This document shows, piece after piece, positions 40,742 to 49,674 of a stretch of DNA of 64,000 nucleotides. Each line of letters opens with the position of its first letter. Positions within the stretch are counted from its first letter, which is position 1. A program made the translations under genes and the position numbers. The DNA comes from Pleomorphomonas oryzae DSM 16300. Lineage in GTDB: Bacteria; Pseudomonadota; Alphaproteobacteria; Rhizobiales; Pleomorphomonadaceae. The notes beneath the pieces were generated by a model. That model was given only the letters and a program-made list of their open reading frames with translations. It had not been told where the DNA came from and ran no database searches. The stretch is from the NCBI RefSeq assembly GCF_000422965.1, contig NZ_AUHB01000003.1, positions 248,001 to 312,000 on the forward strand, in the 5' to 3' direction.

Positions 40742-41868
40742 TGGACGGCATGCCGCGCCCTCACCTTCCATATCTTCAGCGCCAGACCGCCCGTGGAAAG
40801 GTCATCTGGTATGTCCGCAAGGGCGATGGCCAGCGCACCCGCATTCGGGGCGAGTACGGCAGCGATCCGTTCATGGCGGCCTATCGCGCCGCCGTCGCCG
40901 GGCTGGATGCGCCGGAGCCGGCCAAGCCGTCATCGGCGTCCCTAACCTGGCTGATCGAGCGCTATTCCGATAGCTCGGCCTGGCGTTCGCTGGCGCCGGC
41001 GACGCGCCGCCAGCGAGAAAACATCTTCCTGCACGTCAAGCAATCGGCCGGCGACAAGCCCTATAAGGCGATCACCCGCAAGGCGATCGTCGAAGGCCGT
41101 GAGCGCCGCAGGGATACGCCGTCCCAGGCGCGCAACTTCCTCGATGCCATGCGCGGCCTTTTCCGCTGGGCACTCGATGCCGAGATCGTCGACAGCGACC
41201 CGACCGCCGGCGTGAAGAACCCGCCCAAGCGGATGGGCGAGGGCTTTGCCGCGTGGAGCGAGACCGACGTGGCGAAGTTTCAGAAGAAATGGCCGCTCGG
41301 CACGCGCGAACGCGTCTGGCTGGAATCGATCCTCAACACGGGCCTGCGCCGCGGCGACGTGGTGCAGCTCGGCCGGCAGCATCTTCGCCGGGTGCGCGTC
41401 GTGCGGGAAAATGGTGACGTCATCGAGCTGCGTGCCTTCGTCCTGAAGACGGAGAAATCCCGCTACCAAACCGAGGTGGTGATCCCGCTGCTGCCAGACC
41501 TCGAGTCGGCGATCGACGCCGGCCCATGCGGAGATCTCGCCATCATCTGCGGCGAGCGCGGCAACCCGCTGACCAAGGAAAGCTTCGGCAACATGTTCCG
41601 CGAGGCCTGCAACGGGGCCGGCGTGAAGAAGTCAGCCCATGGCCTGCGCAAGCTCATCGCTACCCGGATGGCCAATGCCGGCGCTACGGTCGCCGAACTG
41701 GAGGCGGCCCTCGGCTGGCATGGCGGCACCATGGCTAGCCACTACACCAAGACGGCCGACCGCGCCCGGCTGGCCGTCTCGGCCCATGCCAAGCTCAACG
41801 GAACGGGGGATGAACATCCTATCCCCTCACATCGTAAGCCGCGTACCCTCACATCAAAAAAACAATAA
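40741..41868 (+). CDS. int: Tyrosine recombinase, prophage integrase
   Basis: 375 residues. SAM-like arm (about 65-150), catalytic domain from about 165: Arg in NTGLRRGDVV (about 203), HGLRK (about 300-304) for the H-x-x-R, GWHGG, and the nucleophile Tyr in SHYTK (about 334). Its TAA overlaps the first two bases of attR (41867-41868). It recombines the tRNA-Leu site. Confidence 0.93.
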   Translation: MDGMPRPHLPYLQRQTARGKVIWYVRKGDGQRTRIRGEYGSDPFMAAYRAAVAGLDAPEPAKPSSASLTWLIERYSDSSAWRSLAPATRRQRENIFLHVKQSAGDKPYKAITRKAIVEGRERRRDTPSQARNFLDAMRGLFRWALDAEIVDSDPTAGVKNPPKRMGEGFAAWSETDVAKFQKKWPLGTRERVWLESILNTGLRRGDVVQLGRQHLRRVRVVRENGDVIELRAFVLKTEKSRYQTEVVIPLLPDLESAIDAGPCGDLAIICGERGNPLTKESFGNMFREACNGAGVKKSAHGLRKLIATRMANAGATVAELEAALGWHGGTMASHYTKTADRARLAVSAHAKLNGTGDEHPIPSHRKPRTLTSKKQ

Positions 41869-41893
41869 AAAAACCAGGCACTTACGAGCCTGG
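41867..41893 (-). terminator. Intrinsic terminator of tRNA-Leu
   Basis: Leftward strand: CCAGGC/GCCTGG stem with 8-nt loop and seven T, 10 nt after the tRNA 3' end. The rightward reading has a T-run too (TTTTTT from 41894), so it may also stop the integrase transcript. Confidence 0.85.
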
Positions 41894-41918
41894 TTTTTTG
41901 AAATGGTGCGGTCGAGAA
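41867..41918. repeat. attR: right 52-bp attachment repeat
   Basis: Partner of 1319-1370. It begins inside the integrase stop codon, covers the tRNA-Leu terminator and the last 15 bp of the tRNA gene. The lysogen thus has an intact tRNA with a phage-supplied 3' end. Confidence 0.93.
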
Positions 41919-41988
41919 GACTCGAACTTCCACGTCTTGCGACACAGCGACCTCAACGCTGCGCGTCTACCAATTCCGCCACGACCGC
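41904..41988 (-). tRNA. tRNA-Leu (anticodon GAG)
   Basis: 85 nt including an encoded CCA. Acceptor stem GCGGTCG/CGACCGC, anticodon loop TTGAGGT giving GAG, a long variable arm, and the T loop TTCGAGT. It reads CUC and CUU codons and is the prophage integration site. Confidence 0.95.
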
Positions 41989-42026
41989 ATCGTGGTAGAT
42001 GCCACCCCTTCCGGGCCGGCGCCGGG

Positions 42027-42055
42027 TATCTAGCAAGAGATTCTCCGGGGCACAA
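42027..42055 (-). promoter_or_regulatory. Promoter of tRNA-Leu
   Basis: Leftward strand: TTGTGC (42055-42050), 17-nt spacer, TAGATA (42032-42027), about 38 nt before the mature 5' end. Confidence 0.55.
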
Positions 42056-42114
42056 GAGGCAGGCAAGAAGAATTTTGCCAGCGTTGAGAAAACGGCTGGA
42101 ATCCAAGAAAAACC

Positions 42115-42381
42115 TCAGATCTTCACGACGTCGTCAAGGCGGCGGTAGGAGGCCGGACGATTCAGGACTTCGGTGATCGATACCGTGACGCGATCGCCCT
42201 TCAGCACCACTTGCCCCTTCGCGACCGGCAGATTGTTGGCGAGAATGTCGACGTCATCATCGGCCGAATGATCGAGTTCGATCACCGCGCCACGTCCCAT
42301 CCGCAACAGCTGATGGATCGGCATGGTCTGCCCGCCAAGCACGACAGAGATCTCGACTTTGATCTTCTCCAGAGTGGCCAT
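42115..42381 (-). CDS. FliN-like SpoA domain protein (flagellar switch)
   Basis: 88 residues, a lone SpoA/FliN C-terminal domain: [32 protein letters not shown] and [25 protein letters not shown]. Full FliN proteins are longer; a short form next to lipB is seen in alphaproteobacteria as I recall. It may form part of the C-ring or a secretion-type ring. No other flagellar gene is in the window. Confidence 0.83.
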   Translation of the reverse strand: MATLEKIKVEISVVLGGQTMPIHQLLRMGRGAVIELDHSADDDVDILANNLPVAKGQVVLKGDRVTVSITEVLNRPASYRRLDDVVKI

Positions 42382-42531
42382 CAGTCCTATCTTCCGTGTC
42401 GCTGGCGACGCGCTTTGACGACACCGGCGCCACCCGGAACACGAAGCGGCAAGCCACGCGTCGTCGTCCGTAGAGTGTTTACGGCATTAGGTTACCGAAT
42501 GGTTAACGAACGATCCGAAATCAGGACAGAG

Positions 42532-43209
42532 ATGTACGCCATCCCCGGTTCGCCGCCGGTCGAGTGGCGTATCGAGCCGGGACTCACCGCATATGAGCCC
42601 GCCGTTGCCTTCATGGAGGAACGCGTCGCTGCGATTGCCGAGGGGCGCCAACCGGAGTTGGTCTGGCTGGTCGAGCACCCTCCCCTTTATACGGCCGGAA
42701 CCAGCGCCGACGAGAGCGACCTAGTCGAGCCCGACCGCTTTCCGGTCTACCGGACCGGACGCGGCGGACAATATACCTATCATGGCCCAGGTCAGCGGGT
42801 CGCTTACGTGATGCTTGACCTCGAACGCCGAGGCAAAGACATCAGAGCCTTTGTTGCAGCGCTCGAGCGTTGGCTCATCGGGGCACTCGCCGCTTTCAAT
42901 GTTCGCGGTGAGCGTCGCGAAGACCGCGTCGGCGTCTGGGTGCGGCGACCCGACAAAGGAGACGGCGCAGAGGACAAGATTGCCGCTATCGGCATCCGCG
43001 TTCGCCGCTGGGTGACTTTTCATGGCATCAGTCTCAACGTTGAACCCGACCTGAGCCATTTCGCCGGTATAGTGCCTTGCGGTATTCGCGGGCACGGGGT
43101 TACCAGCCTGGTAGACCTGGGATTGCCGGTCGCCATGGAAGATGCCGATGGCGCCCTCAAGGCAAGCTTCATCGAGGTATTCGGGCCTTGCACCGTGTCG
43201 TCAGGCTGA
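42532..43209 (+). CDS. lipB: Octanoyl-(acyl carrier protein)-protein octanoyltransferase
   Basis: 225 residues. It moves octanoyl from ACP to lipoyl domains, first step of lipoate synthesis. Motifs: [57 protein letters not shown] (catalytic Lys region; here the usual K of GxKI is at AAIGIR, apparently Arg) and [17 protein letters not shown] with the active Cys. The ATG at 42532 with AGGACAGAG is preferred to 42499. Confidence 0.92.
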   Translation: MYAIPGSPPVEWRIEPGLTAYEPAVAFMEERVAAIAEGRQPELVWLVEHPPLYTAGTSADESDLVEPDRFPVYRTGRGGQYTYHGPGQRVAYVMLDLERRGKDIRAFVAALERWLIGALAAFNVRGERREDRVGVWVRRPDKGDGAEDKIAAIGIRVRRWVTFHGISLNVEPDLSHFAGIVPCGIRGHGVTSLVDLGLPVAMEDADGALKASFIEVFGPCTVSSG

Positions 43210-43775
43210 CCTGCCGACCATGGGGTTCAATCTGCGGCGGGACATGGACGGAAGCCTTGGCTCCCGAGCGTAAGGCTGCGGCGACGGGAACCAAATCCAT
43301 CGAAAGTACACGTTTCCGAGATGCAGCATCATATGCGAAATGCATATTAGGTTTTTCCGCTGCCGGAATCCCGGTCATTGAAAATCAATCTTGACGATTG
43401 CCGCCGCCCCGGGCCGAATGCGCCAGAAATTTCAAAGCAATTTGCCCATCGCGAGTTCAATTGTCATACTAAAGAAATCGATTCAGGATCTAAGATTTAA
43501 AACCGGACGAAGCCGTTCATCAATGAGCCGAAGCTTGGCGCGGCGGACTTTTGGGCAGAAGAGCCACCAAAAATCCGTTTAGTAACCCGGATATAATACC
43601 TTAGTATAGGTCTCGAATTCACACGGATCAGCAGAATATTCCATGAAGGAGACTGATTTGTCTCTTTTGCAGAAATGCTCACTGAGTTAACTTGCGTCTA
43701 GCCGGTGTGGAGGCCGGCGCCTAGGGAGTGAATTCGGTCTTCCGGCCCGCTCCTGGAACAGATTTGGAGGAGAGT
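43210..43775. other. Intergenic region upstream of ytfQ
   Basis: No gene seen in about 565 bp. It is AT-richer than the surroundings from 43390 on and holds a TATAAT at 43592-43597 on the + strand without a good -35. Probably the control region of the galactofuranose operon; no operator recognised. Confidence 0.45.
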
Positions 43776-44732
43776 ATGCGCACGCTTAATTTGCTCGCCG
43801 CGACCGCCTTTGCGACGGCTCTGTCTATTTCATCCGCTTTCGCGCTGACCGTTGGCTTCTCGCAGATCGGCTCGGAGTCGGGCTGGCGCGCTGCCGAGAC
43901 GAGCGTCACCAAGCTTGAAGCTCAGAAGCGCGGCATCGACCTGAAGTTCGCTGATGCCCAGCAGAAGCAGGAAAACCAGATCAAGGCCGTTCGCTCGTTC
44001 ATCGCTCAGGGCGTCGATGCCATTTTCATCGCTCCGGTGGTTGCGACCGGCTGGGATGCCGTTCTGAAGGAAGCCAAGGAAGCCAAGATTCCGGTCATCC
44101 TGCTCGACCGTACGATTGACGCCCCGAAGGACCTCTACCTCACCGCCGTCACGTCCGACACGGTGTATGAGGGCAAGGTCGCCGGTGAATGGCTCGTCAA
44201 GAACGTTGGCGACAAGCCGTGCAACATCGTCGAGCTTCAGGGCACGACGGGTTCCTCGCCGGCCATCAACCGCAAGAAGGGCTTTGACGACGCCATCGCT
44301 AGCCATGCCAATCTGAAGATCATCCGCAGCCAGACCGGCGACTTCACCCGCACCAAGGGCAAGGAAGTCATGGAGAGCTTCATCAAGGCTGAAGGCGGCG
44401 GCAAGAACATCTGCGCCCTCTATGCCCACAATGACGACATGGCCGTTGGCGCCATCCAGGCGATCAAGGAAGCCGGTCTGAAGCCGGGCAAGGATATCCT
44501 CGTCGTGTCGGTTGACGCCGTTCCGGATATCTTCCAGGCGTTCATCGCCGGTGAAGCCAACGCCACCGTCGAACTGACCCCGAACATGGCCGGCCCGGCC
44601 TTCGATGCCCTTGATGCCTATCTCAAGGACAAGAAGGAGCCCGCCAAGTGGATCCAGACCGAGTCCAAGCTCTACACGCCGGCTGATGACCCGCAGAAGG
44701 TCTACGACGAGAAGAAGGGCCTCGGTTACTGA
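43776..44732 (+). CDS. ytfQ: Galactofuranose ABC transporter, periplasmic binding protein
   Basis: 318 residues. Signal peptide about 1-22 (ends SSAFA). It matches E. coli YtfQ almost block for block as I recall that sequence: LTVGFSQIGSESGWRAAET, QQKQENQIKAVRSF, QGVDAIFIAPVVATGWD, GDFTRTKGKEVMESFIKAE, YAHNDDM, ELTPNMAGPAFDAL. It binds D-galactofuranose in the periplasm. Strong ribosome site (GGAGGAGAG). First gene of ytfQRT-yjfF; hairpins after it explain a higher level than the later genes. Confidence 0.93.
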   Translation: MRTLNLLAATAFATALSISSAFALTVGFSQIGSESGWRAAETSVTKLEAQKRGIDLKFADAQQKQENQIKAVRSFIAQGVDAIFIAPVVATGWDAVLKEAKEAKIPVILLDRTIDAPKDLYLTAVTSDTVYEGKVAGEWLVKNVGDKPCNIVELQGTTGSSPAINRKKGFDDAIASHANLKIIRSQTGDFTRTKGKEVMESFIKAEGGGKNICALYAHNDDMAVGAIQAIKEAGLKPGKDILVVSVDAVPDIFQAFIAGEANATVELTPNMAGPAFDALDAYLKDKKEPAKWIQTESKLYTPADDPQKVYDEKKGLGY

Positions 44733-44745
44733 TACCGCTCCGGAA

Positions 44746-44774
44746 CGCCGCCCTGCCCAGAAGGGGCGGCGTTT
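44746..44774 (+). terminator. Stem-loop / attenuator after ytfQ
   Basis: 8-bp stem CGCCGCCC/GGGCGGCG (44746-44753, 44764-44771), then TTTCC. Short T-run suggests partial termination. Confidence 0.6.
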
Positions 44775-44827
44775 CCTTCATTGCCGGGCCGCTTTCCGGC
44801 TGCCGGCGGGCTTGTCCCTCGGGGTGA

Positions 44828-44857
44828 GGCCGCCGCATCGGAGGGCGGCCCGTTTCT
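44828..44857 (+). terminator. Second stem-loop between ytfQ and ytfR
   Basis: Stem GGCCGCC/GGCGGCC (44828-44834, 44844-44850) followed by CGTTTCTTT. With the preceding hairpin it would limit readthrough into ytfR. Confidence 0.55.
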
Positions 44858-44885
44858 TTGATCGGCAATAGTTGGACCAGCTATC

Positions 44886-46406
44886 ATGGCGAACGCTCAA
44901 CCGCTGCTATCCGTGCGCGGAGTCAGCAAGGCCTTTCTCGGAGTGTCGGCACTCGAGAATGTCGATTTCACGCTGCAGGCCGGTGAAGTGCACGCCCTTC
45001 TCGGCGAGAACGGCGCAGGCAAATCGACCCTTATCAAGATTATCACTGGCGCATACCGTCGAGACGAGGGCGAAGTCCTGCTTGAAGGAACGCCCATCCA
45101 TCCGCGTGACGTCGTCGATGCCCAGAAGCTTGGCATCGGCACGGTGTATCAGGAGGTCAACCTCCTGACGAACTTGACGGTAGCCGAGAACCTGTTCCTC
45201 GGGCGCCAACCCAAGCGCTTCGGTCTGACTGACGTCCGCGAGATGAACCGCCGGTCGAAAGCGATCCTCGATACTTATGGCCTCGACATCGACGTTACGG
45301 CGCCGCTTGCCAATTTCTCGGTTGCCATCCAGCAGGTCGTCGCCATCGCCCGCGCCGTGGACATTTCAGGCAAGGTGCTGGTGCTCGACGAACCGACCGC
45401 CAGCCTTGACGCGCACGAGGTGGAGATGCTGTTCGCCGTGGTCCGGCAGCTCCGGGCCCGTGGCATGGGCATCATCTTCATCAGCCATTTCCTCGATCAG
45501 GTCTACGAGATCGCCGACAGCATCACCGTGCTGCGCAATGGCCGGCTGATCGATACTGTGCCCGTCGCCGGACTCGACCGCCTGAAGCTGGTTTCCATGA
45601 TGCTCGGCCGCCAGCTCGAGGCCGATATCAAGCGCACGATCGATCCCAACACGGCGCAGTCCGAACCGCTGGTATCGCTGCGCGGCCTTGGCAAGCGTGG
45701 CAACATCGATCCGCTCGATCTCGATATCCGCCAGGGCGAAGTGGTCGGCATCGCTGGTCTGCTGGGCTCCGGCCGCACCGAGACCGCCCAACTCGTGTTC
45801 GGCATCGAGCGCGCCGACAGCGGCACCATCAGTGTCGCCGGCACGCCGGTCAACATGTCCTCGCCCCGCAAGGCCATCGCCCAGGGCTTTGCCTTCTGTC
45901 CCGAAGATCGCAAGACCGACGGTATCGTCGGCGACCTGTCGGTGCGCGAGAATATCATCTTCGCCCTTCAGGCCCAGCGCGGTTGGATGCGGCCCCTCTC
46001 CCGCTCCGAGCAGGAGGCGCTTGCCGATCGCTATATCGCCGCGCTCGACATTCGTACTTCCGATCGCGAAAAGCCGATCAAGTTCCTGTCCGGTGGCAAC
46101 CAGCAGAAGGTGCTCCTGGCCCGCTGGCTCGCCACCAATCCGCGCTTCCTGATCCTCGATGAGCCGACCCGCGGCATCGACGTCGGCGCTCACGCCGAAA
46201 TCATCCGTCTGATCATCGATCTGTGCGAGCGCGGCATGGCCCTTTTGGTGATTTCGTCCGAACTCGGTGAGCTTGTCGGATACTCCTCTCGCATCATTGT
46301 CTTGAGAGACCGCAAGATGGTCAGCGAGTTGACAGGCGACGAAATTTCCACCGACCACATCATGAAGGCCATCGCGTCGCATGACGCGACTGGGGAGGCA
46401 GCGTAA
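44886..46406 (+). CDS. ytfR: Galactofuranose ABC transporter, ATP-binding protein
   Basis: 506 residues, two fused ABC domains as in sugar importers of the RbsA type. First: Walker A GENGAGKST (about 39-47), Walker B VLVLDEPTASLD. Second: degenerate Walker A GLLGSGRTE (about 291-299), signature LSGGNQQK and FLILDEPTRGIDVG. Only weak ribosome signal before the ATG. Confidence 0.92.
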   Translation: MANAQPLLSVRGVSKAFLGVSALENVDFTLQAGEVHALLGENGAGKSTLIKIITGAYRRDEGEVLLEGTPIHPRDVVDAQKLGIGTVYQEVNLLTNLTVAENLFLGRQPKRFGLTDVREMNRRSKAILDTYGLDIDVTAPLANFSVAIQQVVAIARAVDISGKVLVLDEPTASLDAHEVEMLFAVVRQLRARGMGIIFISHFLDQVYEIADSITVLRNGRLIDTVPVAGLDRLKLVSMMLGRQLEADIKRTIDPNTAQSEPLVSLRGLGKRGNIDPLDLDIRQGEVVGIAGLLGSGRTETAQLVFGIERADSGTISVAGTPVNMSSPRKAIAQGFAFCPEDRKTDGIVGDLSVRENIIFALQAQRGWMRPLSRSEQEALADRYIAALDIRTSDREKPIKFLSGGNQQKVLLARWLATNPRFLILDEPTRGIDVGAHAEIIRLIIDLCERGMALLVISSELGELVGYSSRIIVLRDRKMVSELTGDEISTDHIMKAIASHDATGEAA

Positions 46407-47440
46407 TGGCCGTTCCTACCATCGTCCGTGAACGGACACCTCAATTGATCGTTCTTGTGGTGATCCTCGCGCTCAACGCAATCATCTCGCCTGGCTTTTT
46501 CTCGATCGAGATTCAGAACGACCGTCTCTATGGCTCGCTGATCGACGTACTCAATCGCGGCGCGCCGGTGACGCTTTTGGCCATCGGCATGACGCTGGTG
46601 ATCGCCACCAAGGGTATCGACCTGTCGGTCGGCGCTGTGATGGCCATCGTAGGTGCCGTCGCGGCGTCGTTGATCACGTCCGGTTACTCGCTGCCGGCGA
46701 CGCTGGCCGGTTCGCTGTTCGTGGGCCTTGCCTGCGGTCTCTGGAATGGCGCCCTGGTTGCGCTTCTCGACATCCAGCCGATCATCGCCACGCTGATCCT
46801 GATGGTGGCTGGTCGAGGCATAGCTCAGCTGATCACCGAAGGTGTCATTCTGACATTCAACGACAAGCCCGAGCTTATCTTCGTCGGCTCCGGCTCATTC
46901 CTGAGCCTGCCCATGCCGGTGATCATCTGGGTGGTCGTTGCCATTCTGGCCATCTTGGTGGTTCGTCGCTCGGCCCTCGGCCTTCTGATCGAGGCGATCG
47001 GCGTCAACCGGCGCGCTTCCACCCTGTCCGGCGTCAACTCTCGAGTCATCCTGCTGGCCGTCTATGCGGTATCGGGGCTCTGCGCAGCCGTCGCTGGCGT
47101 CATCGCCGCCGCCGATATCAAGGGCGCCGATGCCAACAATGCCGGTCTCTGGCTGGAAATGGACGCCATCCTGGCGGTCGTCATTGGTGGCACATCGTTG
47201 CTCGGAGGACGCTTCTCGCTCGTCGGTTCGCTGATGGGCGCCATGATCATCCAGTCGCTCAACACCGGTATTCTTCTTGCGGGCTTCCCGCCAGAGTTCA
47301 ACCTCATCATCAAGGCGGTGATCATTCTGATCATTCTGATCGTCCAGTCGCCAGCCAGCCAGGCGGCCATGGCCGGCTTCCGGACCAACCGGCATACCGT
47401 GGCGGTCAAGACCGAAAACAGGGAGCACGCGGCGCGATGA
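46406..47440 (+). CDS. ytfT: Galactofuranose ABC transporter permease
   Basis: 344 residues, about 8-10 membrane helices, RbsC family. TKGIDLSVGAVMAIVGAV and VIGGTSLLGGRFSLVGSLMGA are the family blocks. ATG shares a base with the ytfR stop (TAATG). Confidence 0.9.
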   Translation: MAVPTIVRERTPQLIVLVVILALNAIISPGFFSIEIQNDRLYGSLIDVLNRGAPVTLLAIGMTLVIATKGIDLSVGAVMAIVGAVAASLITSGYSLPATLAGSLFVGLACGLWNGALVALLDIQPIIATLILMVAGRGIAQLITEGVILTFNDKPELIFVGSGSFLSLPMPVIIWVVVAILAILVVRRSALGLLIEAIGVNRRASTLSGVNSRVILLAVYAVSGLCAAVAGVIAAADIKGADANNAGLWLEMDAILAVVIGGTSLLGGRFSLVGSLMGAMIIQSLNTGILLAGFPPEFNLIIKAVIILIILIVQSPASQAAMAGFRTNRHTVAVKTENREHAAR

Positions 47441-48441
47441 AAAATTCCAAGTACCTGCCGCTGATGGCCACCTTCGTGGTCTTCGTACTGGCTTACATCA
47501 TCTGCATTTCGGTGTTCCCGAATATGCTGTCGACCCGGGTCGCCGGCAACTTGCTCACCGACAATGCCTTTCTGGGCATCACCGCTGTCGGCATGACGTT
47601 CGTGATCCTGTCGGGCGGTATTGACCTGTCCGTCGGCTCGGTCATCGCCTTCACCGGCGTGTTTCTGTCGGTCATTTTGAGGGACACGTCGATCCACCCC
47701 CTGGCCGCCTTTGCCATCGTGCTGGTATTGACGACGGCCTTCGGTGCGGCGATGGGCGGCATCATCTTCTTCCTGGATATGCCGCCCTTCATCGTAACGC
47801 TGGCCGGCATGTTTCTCGCCCGTGGCATCTCCTACCTGCTGACGACCGAGTCGGTCCCCATTACCCATCCGTTCTATTCGACGCTGCAGGACATCTACTT
47901 CCTGATGCCCGGCGGCGGCCGGCTGACGCTGATCGCCATCATCATGCTGGTGGTGTTCGCCGTCGGTATCGTGCTTGCCCAGCGTACCCGCTTCGGCACC
48001 TACGTCTACGCGCTCGGCGGCAACCTCACCTCCGCCCAGCTGATGGGTGTACCGGTGGCCAAGACGACGATCGGCATCTACGCCCTCTCGGGCTTCCTCG
48101 CCGGCCTGTCGGGCATCGTCTTCTCGCTCTACACCTCGGCCGGTTACTCGCTGGCGGCCGTTGGCGTCGAGCTCGATGCTATCGCCGCCGTGGTGATCGG
48201 CGGTACCTTGCTCACAGGCGGCTATGGCTTTGTCGCCGGCACCTTCCTGGGTATCTGCATCCAGGGTCTGATCCAGACCTACATCGTGTTCGACGGTACA
48301 CTGTCGAGCTGGTGGACGAAGATCGTCATCGGTCTCCTGCTGTTCGGGTTCATCGCTCTCCAGCGCGGCCTGATGTGGATGTCCGAGCGCAGCGCCCGCA
48401 ACATGCGCCATGCTTCGGCCGCCCAGCCGAGCAGTGCCTGA
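47437..48441 (+). CDS. yjfF: Galactofuranose ABC transporter permease
   Basis: 334 residues, RbsC-type permease with SGGIDLSVGSVIAFTGV and VIGGTLLTGGYGFVAGTFLGI. Overlaps ytfT by 4 nt. It pairs with YtfT in the membrane channel. Ends at a strong bidirectional terminator shared with galT. Confidence 0.9.
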   Translation: MKNSKYLPLMATFVVFVLAYIICISVFPNMLSTRVAGNLLTDNAFLGITAVGMTFVILSGGIDLSVGSVIAFTGVFLSVILRDTSIHPLAAFAIVLVLTTAFGAAMGGIIFFLDMPPFIVTLAGMFLARGISYLLTTESVPITHPFYSTLQDIYFLMPGGGRLTLIAIIMLVVFAVGIVLAQRTRFGTYVYALGGNLTSAQLMGVPVAKTTIGIYALSGFLAGLSGIVFSLYTSAGYSLAAVGVELDAIAAVVIGGTLLTGGYGFVAGTFLGICIQGLIQTYIVFDGTLSSWWTKIVIGLLLFGFIALQRGLMWMSERSARNMRHASAAQPSSA

Positions 48442-48466
48442 CGGCGCCGATCCCTTTTGGAAAGCG

Positions 48467-48502
48467 AAACCGCCGCCGGAGCGATCCGGCGGCGGTTTCT
48501 TT
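48467..48502. terminator. Bidirectional terminator between yjfF and galT
   Basis: Perfect 14-bp stem (48467-48480 with 48485-48498), GCGA loop. The stem ends in AAA/TTT, so each strand has a U-rich tail. It separates converging operons. Confidence 0.88.
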
Positions 48503-48526
48503 TGACCGCTCGAGGATAAAGGCCGA

Positions 48527-49567
48527 TTATCGATCGAGATAATGCACGGTTGGCAGGTCGCGCAGCCGCTGCGCGGCCGTCTCCGGCGTCAGATCGCGTT
48601 GCGGCGAACCGAGCATCTCGAAGCCCACCATGAATTTCTTCACCGTCGCCGAGCGAAGGAGCGGCGGATAGAAGTGGGCATGAAACATCCACTCCTCATG
48701 CATTTGACCATCGGTCGGCTTCTGGTGGAAGCCCATCGAATAAGGGAATGACGTCTCGAACAGGTTGTCATAGCGGACGGCGATGTTCGACAACGCATCG
48801 GCCAACGAAGCGCGCTCGCCGGTCGTGAACTCGTCGAAACCGCCGATACGGCGCTTGGGCAGGACCATGGTCTCGAACGGCCAGATCGCCCAATAGGGCA
48901 CCAGCACAGCGAAATGGTCGTTCTCATGAATGATGCGCTCGCCCAGCTTTAGCTCTTTCTCGACATAGTCCAGGAGCATCGCCCTGCCCTTATCCTTGAA
49001 ATAGGCGAGCTGGCGATCGGTCTCCTTGGCGGTCTCGTTCGGCATGTGCCGGCTCGACCAGATCTGTCCGTGCGGATGCGGCTGCGAACAACCCATTACT
49101 TCGCCGCGGTTTTCGAAGATCAGCACCGAGCCGATATCCGGCTTCGATCCGAGATCGACGAACTGCTCGACCCAGGCATCGACGATATAGGTGATCTCCT
49201 CGACCGACATGCGCGACAGTGTTTGGTCGTGGCGCGGCGAGAAGCACAGCACCCGGCAGATGCCGGACTCGCCTTCGGCAATCATCAGCCCGTCGTCGTC
49301 GAGATAATCCGCCGGTGCGTCGGGCGTCAGCGCCGCGAAGTCATTGGTGAAGACGAAGGTGTGCTTGTAGTCCGGGTTGCGCTCGCCGTTCATGCGCAGA
49401 TTGCCGGTGCAGAGATTGCACTTGGGATCATGCGCGACACCGGCAACCGGCGGCAGCTTTTCCACCTGCCCCTGCCAGGGACGCTTGGCCCGGTGGGGCG
49501 ACACCAGCACCCAGTCGCCCGTGAGTGGGTTGAACCGGCGGTGGGGATGATCGGCGAATGCGTTCAT
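48527..49567 (-). CDS. galT: Galactose-1-phosphate uridylyltransferase
   Basis: 346 residues. Leloir enzyme swapping UMP between UDP-glucose and Gal-1-P. DHPHRRFNPLTGDWVLVSPHRAKRPWQG at the start, CNLC zinc pair (about 50-53) and the active-site MGCSQPHPHGQIW (nucleophile His in HPH, about 160-165). ATG 49567 chosen for its match to the family N-terminus; a GTG at 49678 overlapping the galK stop is also open. Follows galK, 107 nt apart. Confidence 0.93.
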   Translation of the reverse strand: MNAFADHPHRRFNPLTGDWVLVSPHRAKRPWQGQVEKLPPVAGVAHDPKCNLCTGNLRMNGERNPDYKHTFVFTNDFAALTPDAPADYLDDDGLMIAEGESGICRVLCFSPRHDQTLSRMSVEEITYIVDAWVEQFVDLGSKPDIGSVLIFENRGEVMGCSQPHPHGQIWSSRHMPNETAKETDRQLAYFKDKGRAMLLDYVEKELKLGERIIHENDHFAVLVPYWAIWPFETMVLPKRRIGGFDEFTTGERASLADALSNIAVRYDNLFETSFPYSMGFHQKPTDGQMHEEWMFHAHFYPPLLRSATVKKFMVGFEMLGSPQRDLTPETAAQRLRDLPTVHYLDR

Positions 49568-49674
49568 GATTGTTCCATCCTGGCCGATGGGCCGGTCGGC
49601 GACCGGTCGGAACGCCAGAGCGTCCCAGGAAATGGGGCGGAGCGGCAATGCCGGCTTCCGCCCGCCGTTGTCAC

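Larger units (their letters stand above)
1319..41918. mobile_element. Complete-looking siphovirus prophage in tRNA-Leu(GAG)
   Basis: About 40.6 kb bounded by 52-bp direct repeats (1319-1370 and 41867-41918, 3 mismatches). The right copy lies in the 3' end of an intact tRNA-Leu. The integrase gene abuts the tRNA-side repeat, as usual for tRNA-targeting phages. All modules are present: integrase, CI/Cro-like immunity region, replication protein with iterons, TerS/TerL, HK97-type portal, protease and capsid, a non-contractile tail set (no sheath gene), tail tip and fibres, endolysin and spanins. No broken phage gene was found, so it may be inducible; that is inference. Confidence 0.95.

Noticed and set aside
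1319-41918. Gene transfer agent instead of prophage
   Set aside because: Tail genes look GTA-like, but integrase, att repeats, repressor pair, replication protein with iterons and methylases show a phage.
41904-41988. tRNA-Leu destroyed by integration
   Set aside because: The att repeat restores the full 3' end; acceptor stem, T arm and CCA are intact.
42211-42531. Longer lipB start upstream
   Set aside because: The extension overlaps the FliN-like gene and reads as unusual Arg/His-rich sequence; the family N-terminus and the ribosome site fit 42532.
43776-44732. Ribose or generic sugar-binding protein
   Set aside because: The blocks match YtfQ more closely than RbsB-type proteins, and the two-permease operon with a fused double ATPase fits ytfQRT-yjfF.
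47062-48411. Leftward 449-codon frame over yjfF
   Set aside because: Antisense shadow of a permease gene; the hydrophobic codons read as Asp/Glu/Gln/His-rich nonsense.
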